From an uncultured Vampirovibrio sp. (GTDB taxonomy: Bacteria > Cyanobacteriota > Vampirovibrionia > Gastranaerophilales > Gastranaerophilaceae), in assembly GCA_910583725.1 (NCBI GenBank), contig CAJTXZ010000006.1:55704-119703 (forward strand): a DNA stretch of 64,000 nt, written 5' to 3'. Below are positions 1 to 9,044 of the stretch, one piece after another. The position numbers and the translations under genes were made by a program. Every line of letters begins with the position of its first letter. Position 1 is the stretch's first letter. The notes under the pieces are model-generated. The model ran no database searches and was not told where the DNA came from. It worked only from the letters and a program-made list of their open reading frames with translations.

Positions 1-120
1 ATATCTTGATGAGAGGATAATTGTTATAATTAATGCGACAAGAAAAAATGCCAATGCGGCCAGTATATCTGCTGAAACAAACCCTTTTTGCTCTTTGAAG
101 ATATTGTTGATAATTTTCAT
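1..120 (-). CDS. type IV prepilin/pseudopilin-like protein, N-terminal fragment
   Basis: Reading the minus strand from an ATG at 120-118 gives 40 uninterrupted codons that run off the left edge. The start has an AGAGG ribosome-binding site about 10 bases upstream. The fragment has a short basic leader ending in KG, then FVSAD and about 20 hydrophobic residues. This is the layout of a class III (prepilin) signal cut between Gly13 and Phe14. The +5 residue is Asp where Glu is usual. It would be a pilin or pseudopilin of a type IV pilus or type II secretion system. Only the N-terminus is visible, so the subtype cannot be told. It diverges from the downstream plus-strand gene. Confidence 0.6.
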   Translation of the reverse strand, partial: MKIINNIFKEQKGFVSADILAALAFFLVALIITIILSSRY

Positions 121-208
121 TTGTAATTTACCTCTGAATGTTTTTCATTATTATACAATATATAAGAAATTTTTTGCCCCTGTTTATAATTTGTATTATA
201 CTTTAGTC

Positions 209-1768
209 ATGAGAAATAAGATTAATTTTACGGGTTTATTTTTGGCACTGATTTTAAGTGCCTTTTGCGCAGAAAGTGCAAATGCTTATCCTTGGATAAA
301 TGATTTAAGGACATTGTTTACAAGCAACAAGGCTATTATCTATGGCATAAATATCCGCTCTTTCGGGGCTGAGGATAAGAATGACAATGATATTATTGAG
401 CCATGGCTTGGGGATGTGCCTGGTACTTTTGTAAATGCCAAGGCAAGACTTGATGATATAGTTATATCAGGTGCAAATACTATTCATTTACTACCTATTA
501 CAAAGGTGGGCAAATTAAAGGCGCTTGGTACGTCAGGCTCTTTGTATGCTATGGATAGTTTTAATGAACTTAATCCGCAGCTTGATGATGTTAGCGACCC
601 AAGGTCTGTTTTTGAAGAGGCAAAGGATTTTATTAAAGAGGCACACAAAAAGAATTTGAGAGTCATTCTTGATATGCCGAGCTGCGGTTCTTATGATTTG
701 TCTCTTGAAAAACCGGAACTTTTTGTTAAAGACAAGAAAGGTAGTACAGTTGTTCCTGCAGATTGGACAGATGTAAGACTTTTTAAAGTTTATAACGATG
801 ATGGCAGCTTGAATAAAAATTTATTAGACCATTATAAAAAATTTGCAGACATGGCTTTAGCGCTCGGTGCTGATGGCATTAGGGCTGATGTTGCAGCTAT
901 TAAACCATATGAATTCTGGAATGAGTTTATTACGTATGTAAGAAAATCTGACCCGCAATTTATGTTTTTAGCTGAAGCAGCTATACCTTGGACTAATCCT
1001 GTAAAAGAATATGCACCGTATGCTACGGTTGAAGAATTATTAAAGGCCGGGTTTGACGGGTATTATGGCGATTGGGCTAATTTTAAAAATGAAGTTCTAA
1101 AGGCCAAGGATTTTTATAAAAAGGTTGATATAGATAGAAAAATAAGCGATAAGTTTGAAGGTAAGAAAACCACTATTGCTGCCTTTGCAACACATGACCA
1201 GCAAAGTCCTATTATAACTGGCGGTGAAGATTATTGGAATATGGTGTTGTGGCTAAACACCACTCTTCCTTTAAACAGTTATTTTGTTGACGGGTTTATG
1301 TCCGGTGACAGATATGTTTATAAATACGAGAATCAGAAGGCTGAAAAAACTTTTACAGACGATGATCAGTATTTCGTTCATAAGGGTAAACTTGATATAT
1401 TTAATGCTTCAAGGCGACCAAAAGGTGATAAGGAAAAGCTTACCGAGAATTATATAAATGCTGCGAAATTTAAATATTGGGCAAAGAGGATGATAATTGA
1501 AGGCAAGTATGTACCCTTAAGAACATCTAATCCTAGTGTTTTTGCTTTTGCAAGAGCTGATGGCAGTGATGCGGTTGTTGTAATTGGCAATTTGGATACT
1601 AAGAATGACATTGAAACAAATGTTTATATTCCAAAGTTAAAATCTAACAGTTTTGTTTCTCCTGTTAAGATGATTGAACCCCCGGCAACAAAGAACGGCA
1701 GGCTTGCTGTAACATTGAAACCTTATGAAGTTCAGGTTTTTATGTTAAGTAAAGTTACAATAAAGTAG
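209..1768 (+). CDS. secreted alpha-amylase-family (GH13) glycoside hydrolase
   Basis: I chose the ATG at 209 because it begins a clear Sec signal peptide (basic start, hydrophobic core, ANA before YPW). An upstream in-frame extension has no such logic and overlaps the divergent prepilin start. The mature part (about 495 aa) has the GH13 catalytic landmarks. The nucleophile Asp lies in DGIRADVA, the acid/base Glu in FLAEA, and the third Asp in THDQQ. The protein probably cleaves or transfers alpha-glucans in the periplasm or outside the cell. Substrate specificity cannot be read from these motifs. It is a single gene followed by a strong terminator. Confidence 0.8.
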   Translation: MRNKINFTGLFLALILSAFCAESANAYPWINDLRTLFTSNKAIIYGINIRSFGAEDKNDNDIIEPWLGDVPGTFVNAKARLDDIVISGANTIHLLPITKVGKLKALGTSGSLYAMDSFNELNPQLDDVSDPRSVFEEAKDFIKEAHKKNLRVILDMPSCGSYDLSLEKPELFVKDKKGSTVVPADWTDVRLFKVYNDDGSLNKNLLDHYKKFADMALALGADGIRADVAAIKPYEFWNEFITYVRKSDPQFMFLAEAAIPWTNPVKEYAPYATVEELLKAGFDGYYGDWANFKNEVLKAKDFYKKVDIDRKISDKFEGKKTTIAAFATHDQQSPIITGGEDYWNMVLWLNTTLPLNSYFVDGFMSGDRYVYKYENQKAEKTFTDDDQYFVHKGKLDIFNASRRPKGDKEKLTENYINAAKFKYWAKRMIIEGKYVPLRTSNPSVFAFARADGSDAVVVIGNLDTKNDIETNVYIPKLKSNSFVSPVKMIEPPATKNGRLAVTLKPYEVQVFMLSKVTIK

Positions 1769-1795
1769 TTTTTATAGCTTGTTATATTTGAGTAA

Positions 1796-1836
1796 AATAA
1801 TGCCTACAAACCCTGTTTTGCGGGCATTATTTTTTT
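1796..1836 (+). terminator. intrinsic terminator after the GH13 gene
   Basis: AATAATGCC at 1796-1804 is the exact complement of GGCATTATT at 1823-1831, followed by a run of T. It ends the GH13 transcript and may also stop the convergent hydF transcript. Confidence 0.8.
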
Positions 1837-1989
1837 GCTTTTTTTAACGGAGTGGTTTCAAGAGAAATACATCTGCAGTTTCTATTGAAAACTGAAACAC
1901 TGAATGTTCTATGGCATTTAGGTGTATAAAAAATAAAATTATTTGTATAAACTGTTAAATATTAATAAATTGTCCCATGGTTCTAATAT

Positions 1990-3213
1990 TTAACTTTGAT
2001 TGCTATTAGCAAAAGGTTCGACCGCTCTTTCCAGTATTCCAAGACATTTTGCAATTGCAATTCCATAGTTTGTGATTGAAACATTGTTTTCAAGTGCAAT
2101 TTCTATTCTGTTTAATATTTCTTTTCTATTTGTCATGCAGGCGCCGCAATGGATAATTAATGAGTAATTTTGGATATCCTTAGGAAAGTCGTGCCCTGAT
2201 TTGTGTTTAAAGATTAAGTTTTTGCCAGAATATTTTGTTATCATATTTGGTATTTTAACTCTTCCTATATCATCTTCAATTGGGTGATGAGAGCAACTTT
2301 CAAGTATTAAAATTTTATCTTTATCCCTAAGATTATCCAGTTTTTGTACACCTTTTATGAATGTTTTTAAATCGCCCTTTAACCTTGCAAAAAGGATTGA
2401 AAAGGATGTAAGCCATATGTTTTCCGGCACAATGGCGTTAACCTGCTTAAAGGCCTGTGAATCAGTTATTACTATTTTTGGCGGTATTTTCATATTTTCT
2501 AGCGCATTTTGAAGCTCTGATTCTTTGACAACTACAGAAATTGCATTATTATCAAGCAAATCTCTTATCGTATTTACCTGCGGCAAAATTAGTCTTCCCT
2601 TTGGGGCTTCTTTGTCTATTGGAATTACAAGAACAGCTGTTTCGTTTTTTTCTATAATATCTTTAAGGATTGTAGGCTGCTTGATAAAGTCTTCGGGTAT
2701 GATTCTTATCAGTGCTTCTTTAAATGTGGATACAATATTTGTATCTTTTGCTGCAGAGAGTTTTATTAAGGCGTCTGAAAGTTTTTGTATGGTTTCGATT
2801 TCTGATTCTGCAATAAGGCCTTTGTCTATTTTGTTAACAATTGTTAATATTGGCAGTTTTTTTTCTTTAAGAAACCCAAGAAATGTTAGGTCATAGTCTG
2901 TAAGTCCTGTGTTATCTAATATAAAAATGGCTACATCTGTTCTATTTAGAGCTTTTTTTGTTTTTTCTATCCTTAGGGTTCCAATTTCTCCCGTATCATC
3001 AAAACCTGCCGTATCCATTAATGTCACGGGGCCTATGGGTAAAAGTTCCATTGATTTTTCATTTACGTCGGTTGTTGTACCTTTAATATCGGATACAATT
3101 GATAAATCCTGACCAATGATTTTGTTTACTATTGAAGATTTTCCGACGTTTCTTTTTCCAAAAAAACCAATGTGGAGTCTGTTTCCTTTTGTTGTTTGCA
3201 TAATATTTCTCAT
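1990..3213 (-). CDS. hydF: [FeFe]-hydrogenase maturation GTPase HydF
   Basis: HydF is the GTPase/scaffold that carries the 2Fe subcluster to the HydA apoenzyme. GTPase motifs are complete: P-loop GKRNVGKSS at 19-27, GTTTD in switch I, DTAGFDD at 67, and NKID at 127-130. The C-terminal iron-sulfur ligands fit the HydF pattern CxH(x45)HCxxC: Cys307, His309, His355, Cys356, Cys359. At 407 aa it has normal length. Met5 is an alternative start, and neither start has a strong ribosome-binding site. HydE, HydG and the hydrogenase are not in this window. The gene diverges from a ribbon-helix-helix gene. Confidence 0.93.
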   Translation of the reverse strand: MRNIMQTTKGNRLHIGFFGKRNVGKSSIVNKIIGQDLSIVSDIKGTTTDVNEKSMELLPIGPVTLMDTAGFDDTGEIGTLRIEKTKKALNRTDVAIFILDNTGLTDYDLTFLGFLKEKKLPILTIVNKIDKGLIAESEIETIQKLSDALIKLSAAKDTNIVSTFKEALIRIIPEDFIKQPTILKDIIEKNETAVLVIPIDKEAPKGRLILPQVNTIRDLLDNNAISVVVKESELQNALENMKIPPKIVITDSQAFKQVNAIVPENIWLTSFSILFARLKGDLKTFIKGVQKLDNLRDKDKILILESCSHHPIEDDIGRVKIPNMITKYSGKNLIFKHKSGHDFPKDIQNYSLIIHCGACMTNRKEILNRIEIALENNVSITNYGIAIAKCLGILERAVEPFANSNQS

Positions 3214-3301
3214 TTGTTACAAATATAGAACATGATAATTATAGAACTTTACTGTATAATGTAAATAAGAATGATACAAATATAGATGGGGAGGGTAACA
3301 A

Positions 3302-3490
3302 ATGGCAAGAATTCTTGTTTCAATGCCTGATAAATTTTTAGAATCTATTGATAAACTTGCAGACGCTGAACAAAGGTCAAGGAGTGAACTTGTTCGTGAG
3401 GCGCTTCGAAATTATATAAGAAAAAGCAATAATGTGCTTCCTAAAAATGCAGTCAATAATGCGCAAATTTTAGAGTCACTCTTAGATTAG
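3302..3490 (+). CDS. ribbon-helix-helix (CopG/Arc-type) DNA-binding protein
   Basis: This is a 62-aa protein starting with a beta strand (ARILVSMPD) followed by two helices with the typical SRSELVREALRNYI second helix. That pattern is characteristic of CopG/MetJ-Arc ribbon-helix-helix dimers. A GGGAGGG ribosome-binding site sits 6 bases before the ATG, and a TATAAT box lies at 3255-3260. It could be an orphan antitoxin or a small repressor. No toxin partner is adjacent. Its last four bases overlap the end of the convergent TOPRIM gene. Confidence 0.75.
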   Translation: MARILVSMPDKFLESIDKLADAEQRSRSELVREALRNYIRKSNNVLPKNAVNNAQILESLLD

Positions 3491-4467
3491 AGTTTTTTTA
3501 TTTCTTCTATAATCTCTTCTATTTCGGGACCAATATTAATTGTATTATTATTTTCAAGGTAATTTGCCACCATTTTGGCGAATTCTGCTTTTTGATATTC
3601 TCCAAAACCCTTTTGTTTAAAAAGGTCATGGAGGTTTTTTGTCATTTTTGTTTTGGGTTCAAAGTCATTAATATTGCAGTGCAGGTTGTTTGAAAAATTA
3701 AAATTTATTGCGTTTGTGATTAAATCTATTGTTAAAATATCCTCAAATTCACCGGTTTTAATCAAATGGATTCTATCTTTGTTTTTTAGTTTAGGTAAAA
3801 TTAATTCCTTTGTTTCAATAGCATCTGAATCAAGGAGGATAAAGATTGGAAGTTTTATATTTTCTGCCATTTTGTAATATTTTCTTGCAACCTGATTTTT
3901 TCCGCCTGCAGCAATGACCAAAACACCCTCTTTATAGAAATTATAGCCTAATTTGGCCGCAAATTTTGATAGAAGAATTTCTTCTGTTGCGCCTTCTGTT
4001 AAAACTATTTTAGTTAATGGATAAAGGAGGGAGTATTTTTTTCTTAATTCAGACGAATCCAATTCTCTGTTTTTTTCAAGCAGCGCAAGCCTTTTTAGGT
4101 TTAGGGGAAGGATATTTTCGTCTGAAATATATCTGATTGCTTCTGTTAAATTTAGTTTCGCGTTTAAAAATTTTATATCATCCTGATTTATGTTAAAACA
4201 GGCATTTGCCTCTTTTAGAAGTATATCTCGAATAAATGGGTCTTGTGTATTATCTGTATTTGGAATTGAGGCGTTAAAGATTTCACAGGCCTGATTAGAG
4301 AGATTATTGATTGATGAATCGCTTTTTTTAATTTTGGGGTCTAGTATTAAGTATTTGTTTAAAATGTCATTAAATACTCTTTCGTATTTTTCATTAACTG
4401 TCTTAAACCTTGTCAATCTGTCCAGACAAATTTTTATATAGCATTTTGGAATTTTTTTGTATCTCAT
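3487..4467 (-). CDS. TOPRIM-domain protein related to the OLD nuclease family
   Basis: This is a 326-aa protein. The TOPRIM signature is visible in the C-terminal half: the Glu of LTEGATEE (E158), the DxD of LLDSDA (D213, D215), and TGEFED further on. OLD-family nucleases have this type of TOPRIM domain, but normally after an ABC-type ATPase domain. Here the first 150 residues show no Walker motifs. The protein is therefore an ATPase-free TOPRIM protein, possibly a nuclease or an RNA/DNA-processing factor. The N-terminal part is alpha-helical and I do not recognise it. Confidence 0.6.
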   Translation of the reverse strand: MRYKKIPKCYIKICLDRLTRFKTVNEKYERVFNDILNKYLILDPKIKKSDSSINNLSNQACEIFNASIPNTDNTQDPFIRDILLKEANACFNINQDDIKFLNAKLNLTEAIRYISDENILPLNLKRLALLEKNRELDSSELRKKYSLLYPLTKIVLTEGATEEILLSKFAAKLGYNFYKEGVLVIAAGGKNQVARKYYKMAENIKLPIFILLDSDAIETKELILPKLKNKDRIHLIKTGEFEDILTIDLITNAINFNFSNNLHCNINDFEPKTKMTKNLHDLFKQKGFGEYQKAEFAKMVANYLENNNTINIGPEIEEIIEEIKKL

Positions 4468-4597
4468 AAAATATACAAATTTTACAAAAAAATATGAGTT
4501 GGGGCAATTTTTGAAAAAAAGTTAATATTTCTTTATGCTGGTAGCAATTTTTAAAATTTTTGGGTTTTATTATAATATACGGTGAAAGAATACAGGC

Positions 4598-6049
4598 ATG
4601 ATTAATAATTTAAGCTACAAACCGCCATTAAATAACAATATTCAGACCATACAAGAGAGCATGGCTGTTAACAATGCGCAGCCTGAGGGTTTGAGTGCTC
4701 AGCCTGCGACTGCAAATTTATTTACTTTCCCTTCTGGCATTAAGCAAGGCGCTCTTAATTTAAATACAAGGCTTGTTAATCAAAATGATATGGTCATGTA
4801 CAGTGCCATAAATCAGGTATTGAGCTTATCGCAGTCAGAATCTGTTAGTCCTGTTGATGGTATTTCCAGGCTAAAAAAACTTGATGCACTTCTAAAGAAC
4901 GGCGCACTTTTGAATAATAAATCAAATGACGGTTCTTCAACGCTTGAAAATTTGTACAAGATTGCAACCACTGCGCGTGCAAATAATTTTGATAATGCAA
5001 GAATAATAGGACAGGCTATTGATGCTATTTATAAGCCTGAAATTGTGACGCAAAATTTTGGAGATATTCCAAACTATATTAAGTCACAGATATTAAACAG
5101 TCCTTATATTGATTCGGAGATTAAGCAAAACCCTTCGCTTTTAGATGTAAATTTAAATGGTTCGGGTACATGTGTTTCTGCAAGTTTTGAATCGCATCTT
5201 GCAAGGAGGCATCCTGCAGAATTTGCAAGATGGGCAAACGAGCTTACATCGCCTGATGAATCAGTTTCTTTTAAGGTAAAATCATCAGCATTAAACTCCA
5301 GCTACTTAGAAGCTTATAATATTTTGAACAATATGTTTGAAATTAAGCCGAATGCAGTTGATTTTAATTCTAAGGAATTTATTTTTACTTTAAAACCTGA
5401 TAATAATGCTAAAACAAGAGCGTTAATCCAAAATTCACATTGGGATAAAGGTGAAAGGAATATTTTGGATGTTTATATGCAGTCTTTAATAATGAATACA
5501 AGCTCTGAACAAAGCTATAATTCTTTGACTGATATAAGAACCGGCAAATTTAATGCAAATCCAAACGGACTTGGTGAGTTTGAGAAAATTTTTATGGAAA
5601 GTATAATTGAGAATGAAGAAAGACTTTCCATGGTTTATCAAAAGATTGATGAAAACCAGAATTTGGTTGGATGGGGATGTGATTTTGGAACAATACAAAA
5701 ACATATAACTGATACGATTGATTCAGGCGAAGATGTAATTATAGGGTATGTTTTAACAAATGAAACATCAGGTGATACATTAAGCCCTGATTATGTTAAC
5801 ACGCCTGATAACAGGCCTGAAAAAATAGTGAACGGTCATGAAATTACAATTGTAGATTACAAGTATGATGAAAATGGCAAGCTTATATTTATTTGTAACG
5901 ATACAGACGATGATTTCGACGGTTTAATTGAGTATTCTGCTGATTATCTGCTTCCAAAAATTCATCATGCGGGATATCCTGCAAAACTTGTTGAAGCTGA
6001 TTATGAAAGAATTACCAACAATGTATATGGAATTGCACAGCCAGCATAG
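4598..6049 (+). CDS. hypothetical protein with possible papain-like cysteine-peptidase core
   Basis: I do not recognise this 483-aa protein as a named family. The N-terminal 60 residues are polar and low in complexity. The middle contains GSGTCVSASFESHLARRHP, in which a Cys opens a predicted helix. About 240 residues later come NGHEITIVDY and FICNDTDDD. A Cys-helix, then His-strand, then Asn/Asp-strand order is that of papain-fold peptidases and transglutaminase-like enzymes, so a protease or effector role is plausible but unproven. No signal peptide is seen. A TATAAT box lies at 4571-4576. The ribosome-binding site is weak. Confidence 0.5.
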   Translation: MINNLSYKPPLNNNIQTIQESMAVNNAQPEGLSAQPATANLFTFPSGIKQGALNLNTRLVNQNDMVMYSAINQVLSLSQSESVSPVDGISRLKKLDALLKNGALLNNKSNDGSSTLENLYKIATTARANNFDNARIIGQAIDAIYKPEIVTQNFGDIPNYIKSQILNSPYIDSEIKQNPSLLDVNLNGSGTCVSASFESHLARRHPAEFARWANELTSPDESVSFKVKSSALNSSYLEAYNILNNMFEIKPNAVDFNSKEFIFTLKPDNNAKTRALIQNSHWDKGERNILDVYMQSLIMNTSSEQSYNSLTDIRTGKFNANPNGLGEFEKIFMESIIENEERLSMVYQKIDENQNLVGWGCDFGTIQKHITDTIDSGEDVIIGYVLTNETSGDTLSPDYVNTPDNRPEKIVNGHEITIVDYKYDENGKLIFICNDTDDDFDGLIEYSADYLLPKIHHAGYPAKLVEADYERITNNVYGIAQPA

Positions 6050-6326
6050 TTTGGACTTAGTGTAACGCTTAATAAAAGCTATAAGAAGATTTAACCCCTT
6101 AAAGCTGGCAAATGATAAGTAACGTATGATTCTACACCGGTTTATTAAATTTTTTGTTTTCTGCTTGTTTTAAAAAACAGAGGTTTAAGTTTTTGGGTTT
6201 ATTTTAAAACTATTGATACAAGCATTTTTATGTATAAGATATTCTATTATAAAAAAGTTGAATCATCTTTTTTGTGCAGATTAACAAATGCTAAAAATTA
6301 TTTTGAAAAATTAAGAAAAATAAAAA

Positions 6327-6397
6327 AGGCGGCACCCAGATTCGAACTGGGGGTAAGAGCTTTGCAGGCTCCTGCCTTACCACTTGGCCATGCCGCC
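6327..6397 (-). tRNA. tRNA-Cys (GCA)
   Basis: On the minus strand a full cloverleaf can be drawn: acceptor GGCGGCA pairs with TGCCGCC, and an anticodon loop CTGCAAA gives anticodon GCA. The T arm is CCCAG/CTGGG with TTCGAAT, and the discriminator is U73 as usual for tRNA-Cys. CCA is not encoded. Confidence 0.95.
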
Positions 6398-6665
6398 ATA
6401 AATTTGAATTATAATTATAAATGTTATTAAAGACACGTAATAATGTCAAGTGCATTTTAGATTAAATTGCGGGGATTATTTTGATGATATAAGTATTCTG
6501 TATAATATGGCGTCTTTTGTGATTTTTGTATGGGGTAAAAACTTTATTTAATTAAATGACATAAAAAATAATATATAATTATCTAAATTTATTAAAACCT
6601 ATTGAAATTAAATATTTAGCCTATATAATGATATAACAGATACTGAAACTTTTGAGGAAACTGAA

Positions 6666-6869
6666 ATGAAAGATAATATCCATCCAGATTACAAAAAAAC
6701 TACAATTAAATGTGTTTGCGGCAATGAGATTGAAACAGGTTCTGTTGAAGAAGATATCACTGTTGAAATTTGCAATGCCTGCCATCCTTTTTATACTGGT
6801 AATCAGAAAATTCTTGACTCTGAAGGCAGGGTTGAAAGATTTAAAAAACGTTACGAAAATAAAAAATAA
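6666..6869 (+). CDS. rpmE: 50S ribosomal protein L31, zinc-binding type
   Basis: This 67-aa protein starts MKDNIHPDY, the classic L31 opening. It has the paired cysteine motifs CVCGN and [10 protein letters not shown] that bind zinc in the C+ form of L31. A GAGG ribosome-binding site precedes the ATG. A strong terminator follows at once, so it may be its own short transcript ahead of thyX-prfA. The rpmE-prfA neighbourhood is common in bacteria. Confidence 0.95.
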   Translation: MKDNIHPDYKKTTIKCVCGNEIETGSVEEDITVEICNACHPFYTGNQKILDSEGRVERFKKRYENKK

Positions 6870-6887
6870 TTTTATAAGCAATATTAT

Positions 6888-6928
6888 GCGGATACAAAAT
6901 TTAGAATGTTTTTGTATCCGCGTTTTTT
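6888..6928 (+). terminator. intrinsic terminator after rpmE
   Basis: GCGGATACAAAA (6888-6899) pairs perfectly with TTTTGTATCCGC (6910-6921) over a 10-base loop and is followed by GTTTTTT. Confidence 0.88.
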
Positions 6929-6957
6929 GTAGCTTATATGAACAGGGAGTGTAGTTT

Positions 6958-7668
6958 ATGGCAGAAAAAAAGCTGCAAGTTGATTTAATATCTAAACCTG
7001 AAAATATTTTGAAAACCATTTATACTGCCTGTAAAACATGCTACAGTGCGAAATTGCCAATTGATATTTTTGATGAAGCACCGGATGAGGAGAAAATGCT
7101 TTCATTGGTTAAAAAGGTGATATCATCAGGGCATTATTCAACTATTGAACACATACAGTTTTCTTTTGCTATCTCTAATGTTTCAAGGGCATGTACTCAT
7201 CAATTGGTTAGACACAGACATATGAGCTTTTCGCAAAAATCTCAGCGTTATGTCAGGGAAAAAGGTGAGTTTGATTATATTATTCCTGAGAAAATCAAGA
7301 ATAATGAAACGTTAAAGAAAAAGTTTGAAGATTTTATAAATACTACATCTCGTTTGTATCAGGAGTTTACTGATGCGGGAATTCCCGCAGAGGATGCAAG
7401 AAGTATACTTCCAAATGCTGCTTCAAGTTCATTGGTTGCAAGCCTTAATTTAAGAGAGTTGATTCATCTTGCTAATTTGCGACTGTGTACAAGAGCTCAA
7501 CTTGAAATAAGGCTTATGGTGAAGGCTATGTGTGATGAGGTTATCAGAATAGAGCCTTGGCTTTCAGATTATCTTGTTCCAAAATGTATAAGACTTGGAT
7601 ATTGCGATGAAGAAAAATCTTGCGGCAGAGTGATGAGCAAAAATGAAATTTTAAAAGAAAGAGTGTAA
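6958..7668 (+). CDS. thyX: flavin-dependent thymidylate synthase ThyX
   Basis: ThyX makes dTMP from dUMP using FAD, NADPH and methylenetetrahydrofolate. The diagnostic RHRx7S motif is at residues 85-95 (RHR, then Ser95 in SQKSQRY). The length of 236 aa is normal. A GGGAG ribosome-binding site precedes the ATG. Only 6 bases separate it from prfA, so the two are probably co-transcribed. No ThyA is seen in the window. Confidence 0.93.
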   Translation: MAEKKLQVDLISKPENILKTIYTACKTCYSAKLPIDIFDEAPDEEKMLSLVKKVISSGHYSTIEHIQFSFAISNVSRACTHQLVRHRHMSFSQKSQRYVREKGEFDYIIPEKIKNNETLKKKFEDFINTTSRLYQEFTDAGIPAEDARSILPNAASSSLVASLNLRELIHLANLRLCTRAQLEIRLMVKAMCDEVIRIEPWLSDYLVPKCIRLGYCDEEKSCGRVMSKNEILKERV

Positions 7669-7674
7669 TTTAAA

Positions 7675-8757
7675 ATGAACGATATGCTTGATAAAATTCA
7701 AAAGATTGAACAAAGATATAAGGAATTAGGGCTTGTGCTTTCTAATCCTGATGTTATTGCTGATTATGAAAAATTCAGGGATTTATCAAAGCAAAGAAAA
7801 GCAATGGAAGAAACTGTTGAAACTTACAATGCTTATAAAGCCGCTAAAGATTCTTTGGATGAAGCAAAAGAACTTTTACATGGTGAAAAAGATGCGTCTA
7901 TGAGGGAATTTTTGAACAATGAGATTGTATCAAATGAGGCAAAAATTACTGAATATGAAGAAAAAATGAAAGTACTCCTTCTTCCGAAAGACCCTATGGA
8001 TGATAAGGATATTATGCTTGAAATAAGAGGCTCCGCAGGAGGCGATGAGGCTAATATTTTTGCGGGTGATTTAATGAGAATGTATTTGAAGTTTGCGAAC
8101 AATAAGGGCTGGCAAACAAAAATTCTTTCAATAAATGAGTGTGAAGCTGGCGGTGTCAGCGAGGTTGTGATTTCTGTTAAGGGTGGTGACGATATTTATT
8201 CGCAATTAAAATATGAAAGTGGTGTACATAGGGTACAAAGGGTTCCGCAGACTGAATCTCAAGGCAGGGTGCATACATCTACTGCAACAGTTGCTGTTAT
8301 GCCCGAGGTGGATGATGTTGAGGTTGAATTGAATCCCAATGATTTAGAGATTTCAACTGCAAGGTCGGGCGGTGCCGGCGGACAGAATGTAAACAAGGTT
8401 GAAACCGCTGTAAGAGTTGTGCATAAGCCCACGGGTTTAATGGTATTTTGCACAGAAGAAAGGTCACAATTACAGAATAAAGAAAGAGCACTGCAGATTA
8501 TCAAGGCTAAACTTTATGATATGGAAGTGCAAAAGCAAATGCAGGAAGTAACTGATTTAAGACGTTCTCAGGTAGGTACGGGTGATAGGTCTGAAAGGAT
8601 AAGGACTTATAATTTTCCTCAAGGCAGACTTACTGATCATAGAATAGGTCAGAATTTAAATGTTTGGACGGTTATTGAGGGCGAACTTGATGAATTGATT
8701 AAGCTTTTAATGGAATATGACCAAAAGTTAAAGCTTGAAAAACTGGCACAGGAATAA
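7675..8757 (+). CDS. prfA: peptide chain release factor 1
   Basis: RF1 reads UAA and UAG and triggers peptide release. The GGQ loop that enters the peptidyl-transferase centre is at residues 235-237, inside [15 protein letters not shown]. The stretch [20 protein letters not shown] and the C-terminal [20 protein letters not shown] are typical of RF1. At 360 aa it has full length. The residues after GGQ (NVNKVET rather than HVNTTDS) resemble cyanobacterial RF1 as I remember it, which supports the proposed lineage. No prmC methylase follows. Confidence 0.95.
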   Translation: MNDMLDKIQKIEQRYKELGLVLSNPDVIADYEKFRDLSKQRKAMEETVETYNAYKAAKDSLDEAKELLHGEKDASMREFLNNEIVSNEAKITEYEEKMKVLLLPKDPMDDKDIMLEIRGSAGGDEANIFAGDLMRMYLKFANNKGWQTKILSINECEAGGVSEVVISVKGGDDIYSQLKYESGVHRVQRVPQTESQGRVHTSTATVAVMPEVDDVEVELNPNDLEISTARSGGAGGQNVNKVETAVRVVHKPTGLMVFCTEERSQLQNKERALQIIKAKLYDMEVQKQMQEVTDLRRSQVGTGDRSERIRTYNFPQGRLTDHRIGQNLNVWTVIEGELDELIKLLMEYDQKLKLEKLAQE

Positions 8758-9044
8758 TTTTTCTCTGTAAAATTTTATTTTTGAATCCTTCTTTCTTTAT
8801 AAGGAGAGGGAAAACTTTGAATTTAGATTTTGACTTTTTATATATAGTGATAATTTCAGATTTATATAAAAGGGTAAAGGCGCATGCTTTTTTGCTCTTT
8901 TGTTATACAGAAGAGGCAAAGCTATATTCAGCTATATCAGGCAAGTAAACATCAACGCATAAGACATTGGCAAATAAACCGGGTGGTTATTATAATTTTC
9001 ACTGTTTTGTTGGAAATAAGCGTTTTAAAAGGTATTATTATGAA

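Noticed and set aside
6230..6430. 66-codon plus-strand frame
   Set aside because: It runs through the tRNA-Cys gene on the opposite strand; its RFELGVRALQAPALPLGHAA part is the usual false translation of a tRNA.
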